Assembly (NCBI GenBank): GCA_004402915.1
Contig: SORU01000015.1
Span: 1-34,368, forward strand
Direction: 5' to 3'
DNA length: 34,368 nucleotides
Source of the DNA: Fidelibacterota bacterium MT.SAG.2
GTDB taxonomy: Bacteria; Fidelibacterota; SORT01
Both the position numbers and the translations under genes were made by a program. The notes beneath the pieces were generated by a model. The model saw only the letters and a program-made list of their open reading frames with translations, did not search any database and was not told the origin of the DNA. Numbering within the stretch: the first letter of the stretch is position 1; the number at the start of each line of letters is the position of its first letter. Positions 30,964 through 34,368 of the stretch are shown here, piece by piece.

Positions 30964-32517
30964 TTAAACGATTGCAGATTCTTTTAATGTGGTTCTTCTT
31001 GTTTTCATTCTTTCATCTTCAAGTATGCGACGAGTGTAGGAAACGTTGCTATACCTTTCGTGCGTATGATCGGATACATCGCCATTTTTGAAAGCCTCGA
31101 TTATCCCTATGATACCGTCCTTGAGACTGTGCGTAGGATGGAACCCGATCTCGCGAACAATTTTGTCAAATGATACGCGATAATTACGCAAATCGCCTTT
31201 AACGGTTTTCTCGACTACTTCTGTACCCGGTATGTTTCTGGCAATAATCTGACCAAGTTCCGATATACGGTAATTCATGTCATTGCCGCCTATGTTGTAG
31301 ACCTGTCCTTTCACCACATCCCTCGGCGCACACAGAATAACGCAGATGGATTCCGCCACATCCTCTACATGAATGAATGGACGCCATTGCTCACCGTTGA
31401 CGACCGTTATTTTGTGATCATAGTACGCTTGGGCGGTAAAGAGGTTCGCAACAAGATCAAACCGTGGGCGGGGAGAGTAACCGAATATTGTTGCTAATCG
31501 CAATATGACAGGGTTAAAGTTGCTGTCAGCGGACTTTATAAGGATTTCCTCTGCATCGATCTTCGTTTCCGCATATAGAGAGATGGGACTCAACGTAGAA
31601 TGCTCATCGAGAATTTCGTTTGATGCACCATAGACACTGCAAGTAGAAGCAAATAACAATCGCTCCACACCATAGCCTTTAGCAACTTCCGCGATCATCC
31701 GAGTAGCGGCGAAGTTTACGTCGACAGTAAACTGTGAATCAATATCACAGGCAGGGTCGCCGACAATTGCGCCTAGATGAACCACCTTATCAATGCCTTT
31801 CATAGCATGCACAACACTTTCGACGTCTCTAAAATCACCTTTTTGAAATTCAAAGTCTTCATAGGTTGAGATTTCATCAATCGATTGCATGCCAAACATA
31901 AGATTGTCCAATACGCGGACACGATATCCTTCGGCTAAAAGCTTCCGGCAAAGTACACTCCCAATATATCCGCAACCGCCGATTACTAACACTTGTCCCA
32001 TCAATTTTATAGGGATTTGAATCGGAAGCTTTTCGGTAACCTTTGAAGATGGTATCAGCATATCTTTTGTAACACGTGCGCCTGCAGTAAACAGCAATGT
32101 TAAGAGCCATCCCATTATGAGAACTCCGCGTGGAAATGCGTTGGGTAGCTGTGCTTGCCACACAATATAGTGCAAAGTTCCAAAAAGCAGAAAAGCAGTT
32201 GTCACTGCACGCAATATCACAAGGAGTTTAAATTTTCCTATGTAACCACGAGTACGTGTGTAAATCCCGTGAAAATAAAAGATTACAACCATAGCAACTG
32301 TCAATATTGGGCCATTTAATAAGTAAGCATGCACATAGGATGCGAATAATGTGGGCGCTACAATCCCTTCAAAATCGACTAAAACAATCTCCAGGAAACG
32401 AAGCCCCAAACTTATCAAGATGGCAACATTGATTATCACGGCATCGGCCAGCACCCGGATAATTATTTCTTTGTAATGCCGTATTAAGTGAATTATTTTC
32501 ATATTTTCATCAATCAT
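30964..32517 (-). CDS. Membrane-anchored NAD-dependent sugar epimerase/dehydratase (4-TM + SDR fusion)
   Basis: 517 residues in two parts. Residues 20-150 contain four hydrophobic helices with 'FYFHGIYTRTRGYIGKFKLLVILRAV' between helices two and three. This resembles the membrane domain of PglF/WbpM-type dehydratases and of some initiating transferases. From about 175 an extended SDR follows: 'VLVIGGCGYIGSVLCRKL' (176-193), 'STCSVYG' (291-297) and 'YAETK' (315-319), with a normal Tyr/Lys pair. The body resembles UDP-hexose epimerases rather than the PglF catalytic domain, and the first CoA-binding-like Rossmann of PglF is absent. It overlaps the aminotransferase gene by 4 nt, so it may supply that enzyme's keto sugar. 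Confidence 0.85.
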   Translation of the reverse strand: MIDENMKIIHLIRHYKEIIIRVLADAVIINVAILISLGLRFLEIVLVDFEGIVAPTLFASYVHAYLLNGPILTVAMVVIFYFHGIYTRTRGYIGKFKLLVILRAVTTAFLLFGTLHYIVWQAQLPNAFPRGVLIMGWLLTLLFTAGARVTKDMLIPSSKVTEKLPIQIPIKLMGQVLVIGGCGYIGSVLCRKLLAEGYRVRVLDNLMFGMQSIDEISTYEDFEFQKGDFRDVESVVHAMKGIDKVVHLGAIVGDPACDIDSQFTVDVNFAATRMIAEVAKGYGVERLLFASTCSVYGASNEILDEHSTLSPISLYAETKIDAEEILIKSADSNFNPVILRLATIFGYSPRPRFDLVANLFTAQAYYDHKITVVNGEQWRPFIHVEDVAESICVILCAPRDVVKGQVYNIGGNDMNYRISELGQIIARNIPGTEVVEKTVKGDLRNYRVSFDKIVREIGFHPTHSLKDGIIGIIEAFKNGDVSDHTHERYSNVSYTRRILEDERMKTRRTTLKESAIV

Positions 32518-33701
32518 TGATCGGAAGCTGAAGCGATCTCATAGATATGGTTGTGTATTTTTATTATTGCCTTGCATGTTTTGTCTATCTCCTCATCTAA
32601 CAAGCGAAAGTAAATTGGCAGACTAAGAACCTGCCGAGAAACCGAGATTGTGTTCTCTAAATTTTCTGCTCGATGCGTATATGCCCGCATGAATTTTTGC
32701 TCGTGAACAGGCGGATAGAAATATTTTTTAGTGATGATGTTTTCCGCTTCAAGCGCTTTTGCTAACACATCGCGCGAAATGCCAAACTCATTTTCATCGA
32801 TCAATATTGTGAAATCTTTGTATGTGCTGTGATCATATTCTGCTATTTCTTGAAACCGTACTCCGGGAAGATCGCCAAGTACCAAACGGTACGTATCTGC
32901 CAATTCTATTCGTCTTGCAATTCGCTCTTCCACTCCATCAATACCGGCTAGACCGAGCGCTGCATGAAATTCCGACATTCGGGCACTAAGCCCTAGCATC
33001 TGACAATCATAATCACCCGGATCGCCGTAATTACGACCGTTTCGCAAGCGGTTTGCCAGTTCTTCGTCATTCGTAGTTACCAGCCCACCCTCGGCTGCAA
33101 TAAGCAGCTTAGTAGGACTTAGACTGAATGCCTCAGCGTTTGCAAACGAGCCTAATGCTTTTCCTTTATGGAGACCTCCAAAACCATGTGCCGCATCGAA
33201 AAATATCTTCAAACCAGTAGAACGAGCAACCTTTTCAAGCGCATCGATATCGGCAGGATTACCGAAAATGTGGGTGGCAAGAATGGCGGATGTGCTATCG
33301 GTGATCTTCCGTTTCACATCCTCAGAATCTAAATTGAGAGTATTAGGCAGACAATCTGCAAAAACAGGCACGAGTCCTGCCCATATAACCGCCTGTACAG
33401 TTGCCGGAAATGTGAAACTGGGAACAATTACCTCTCCGGTAATGTTTGCTGCCTTCAGAAAAAGCATCATACCTGAAGAGCAAGACGAAGTGGCGATGCA
33501 ATGCTCTACTCCGATTAGTGAAGCAACCGCCTCCTCAAAATGCTTAACATGCTTATTATTAGTGATCTGACCGCTTGACATGATTGAAGAAAAAGTGTCA
33601 GCTACCTGTGAATAGTCTGGCAACTTAGGTTTAAGTATCGGTAAAGGAGAATCAAAAATAGGAACTCCACCTAATATTGCCGGCTTTTTATTCATTGTCA
33701 T
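32514..33701 (-). CDS. DegT/DnrJ/EryC1/StrS-type PLP sugar aminotransferase
   Basis: About 395 residues from the ATG at 33701; another ATG at 33695, two codons on, is equally possible, and the frame is open to 33737 without conservation. Fold-type I motifs: 'CIATSSCSSGMMLFLKA', 'GEVIVPSFTFPATVQAVIWAG', the PLP-nitrogen Asp in 'IFFDAAHGFGG', the Schiff-base Lys in 'AFSLSPTKLLIAAEGG', 'GRNYGDPGDY' and 'SARMSEFHAALG'. It transaminates a keto sugar nucleotide with glutamate or glutamine. With the fused SDR downstream it would make an amino-deoxy sugar, which the PglD-like enzyme might acetylate. It follows a long leader with a consensus promoter. Confidence 0.92.
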   Translation of the reverse strand: MTMNKKPAILGGVPIFDSPLPILKPKLPDYSQVADTFSSIMSSGQITNNKHVKHFEEAVASLIGVEHCIATSSCSSGMMLFLKAANITGEVIVPSFTFPATVQAVIWAGLVPVFADCLPNTLNLDSEDVKRKITDSTSAILATHIFGNPADIDALEKVARSTGLKIFFDAAHGFGGLHKGKALGSFANAEAFSLSPTKLLIAAEGGLVTTNDEELANRLRNGRNYGDPGDYDCQMLGLSARMSEFHAALGLAGIDGVEERIARRIELADTYRLVLGDLPGVRFQEIAEYDHSTYKDFTILIDENEFGISRDVLAKALEAENIITKKYFYPPVHEQKFMRAYTHRAENLENTISVSRQVLSLPIYFRLLDEEIDKTCKAIIKIHNHIYEIASASDQ

Positions 33702-33794
33702 TTTTTCTATCAAAACACTACACACGACGATATTCATACCTCCGTTTTGCTTCCTTTATATCATATTTCTGTTCAATTCATAATTGAACATTAT

Positions 33795-33830
33795 GTATTG
33801 GAGAAATTGGTAGTATTGGAGAAATTGGTA
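33795..33830. repeat. Exact 18-bp tandem duplication
   Basis: GTATTGGAGAAATTGGTA occurs twice without a gap at 33795-33812 and 33813-33830, inside the predicted leader of the aminotransferase operon. Confidence 0.95.
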
Positions 33831-33955
33831 CAAAAATACCGAACGCACTTTACCCAATTTCTTGCTGATATTTCACAGCTTCAGGTACTCAATCCCCTCA
33901 TCGGCACACACCTACTGAATCGATATATATAATTTTTTATTGATTGTCGACTATA

Positions 33956-33985
33956 TTAAAAGATTATTTTATTCAAATCTTTTAA
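33956..33985. repeat. Perfect 10-bp inverted repeat in the leader
   Basis: TTAAAAGATT and AATCTTTTAA separated by 10 nt. In RNA of either strand it forms an AU-rich hairpin; on the minus strand it lies within the predicted leader. Weak for a terminator because the stem has almost no G-C pairs. Confidence 0.6.
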
Positions 33986-34147
33986 TATTCTGTACCGTTT
34001 TTTTTGTCATACTACTTGTAGCTGACCTGCTATACTCCGCATAACAAATGCAGCAAAGCCAATATTGGTTACTAGATAGTAGAATGTTTTGTTTGTCCTC
34101 CAAACTTACAAATTAATTCTTAACATGATAACATATTGTTAATTATA

Positions 34148-34176
34148 ATAATACAGCCTGAAACTAATAATGTCAA
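34148..34176 (-). promoter_or_regulatory. Sigma-70-type promoter for the aminotransferase/SDR operon
   Basis: Minus-strand TTGACA (34171-34176), 17-nt spacer, TATTAT (34148-34153), one mismatch from consensus in total. Transcription would begin near 34140 and give a leader of about 440 nt before 33701. Confidence 0.6.
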
Positions 34177-34256
34177 GACAATACTACTATGATAATACAT
34201 AAAACTGGACATCACAGTTGAACAAAGGCGGAATTTACAAATAGCTTATCGAAAAA

Positions 34257-34368
34257 TTAAAATATTGCCATTTGAAATATAATTGAAATTGCTTCAATTT
34301 GTTCATTCTCCAGCTTTGTGAATAGTTTGATATTGTACGTATCTTCAAGAACAACTCCAAATCTTAAT
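34257..34368 (-). CDS. Possible C-terminal end of a gene entering from the right edge
   Basis: The minus-strand frame is open from the window edge to a TAA at 34257-34259 and encodes 37 codons including 'GVVLEDTYNIKLFTKLENEQ' and 'IEAISIIFQMAIF'. The amphipathic composition looks protein-like and the other two minus frames are closed at once. The promoter at 34148-34176 lies just after it, as expected at an operon boundary. I do not recognise the family, and a chance frame is possible. Confidence 0.35.
   Translation of the reverse strand, partial: LRFGVVLEDTYNIKLFTKLENEQIEAISIIFQMAIF

Larger units (their letters stand above)
33702..34256. other. Long upstream leader/intergenic region
   Basis: 555 bp with no convincing gene. 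It holds a consensus promoter (34148-34176), a 10-bp perfect hairpin (33956-33985) and an 18-bp tandem repeat (33795-33830). A plus-strand 61-codon frame at 33747-33932 encodes 'VLEKLVVLEKLV' because of the tandem repeat; it is not believed to be a gene. No JUMPstart/ops-like element was seen. Confidence 0.5.

Noticed and set aside
33795-33830. Start of a CRISPR or larger satellite array
   Set aside because: Only two adjacent copies without spacers; no further copies in the window.
33747-33932. 61-codon plus-strand frame in the leader
   Set aside because: Its only regularity comes from the 18-bp tandem DNA repeat; there is no ribosome binding site and it runs against the predicted leader transcript.

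Overview
The window is one large surface-polysaccharide locus of a Gram-negative bacterium. The envelope type is inferred from a signal-peptide-bearing outer-membrane beta-barrel protein at the left edge and from a flippase, polymerase and chain-length-regulator (Wzx/Wzy/Wzz-type) set. The DNA is AT-rich. Several starts have GGAGG-like ribosome binding sites, and several intergenic gaps hold TTGACA-17-TAnnnT-like promoters. I cannot name the phylum from sequence alone; an environmental FCB-group or proteobacterial genome would fit. No tRNA, rRNA or CRISPR array was seen.

Layout, left to right. (1) 1-7690, minus strand: Wzi-like outer-membrane protein (runs off the edge), PglD-like acetyltransferase, PglC-like initiating phosphoglycosyltransferase, WbuB-like glycosyltransferase, heparinase II/III-family protein and a fused alcohol dehydrogenase/Gfo-Idh-MocA oxidoreductase. 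(2) 7756-11096, minus: a PAPS sulfotransferase between two copies of a GT4 glycosyltransferase. The copies share a direct repeat of about 1,013 bp in which I found no difference. (3) 11221-17561, minus: a GDP-heptose module (hddC, glycosyltransferase, GDP-mannose-4,6-dehydratase-like SDR, C-methyltransferase, hddA broken by a one-base shift in an A6 run, second GMD-like SDR). A candidate promoter and a near-palindromic operator lie upstream. (4) 17842-21950, minus: flippase (5' end apparently frameshifted), polymerase and wecB. (5) 22525-28013, plus: SDR, FAD oxidoreductase, glycosyltransferase and the three-gene WbuX/HisH-like/HisF-like module that turns an N-acetyl sugar into an acetamidino sugar. 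(6) 28058-34368, mostly minus: Wzz-like protein, an IS3-family element with a nonsense codon in orfB, a relic of an L-2-hydroxyglutarate-oxidase-like gene, a membrane-anchored SDR and a DegT-type aminotransferase behind a consensus promoter with a leader of about 440 nt.

Working together (inference): the repeat unit is probably started on undecaprenyl phosphate by the PglC-like enzyme and extended by several GT4 enzymes. Its sugars probably include a GDP-heptose derivative, an amidinated amino sugar, ManNAc-derived units and sulfate. It would then be flipped, polymerised, length-controlled and exported or anchored at the outer membrane. The most notable structures are the sulfotransferase flanked by identical glycosyltransferase repeats (a possible recombinational switch), three apparent gene breaks (hddA, flippase 5' end, IS orfB), and a 4-TM/SDR fusion of unusual architecture.
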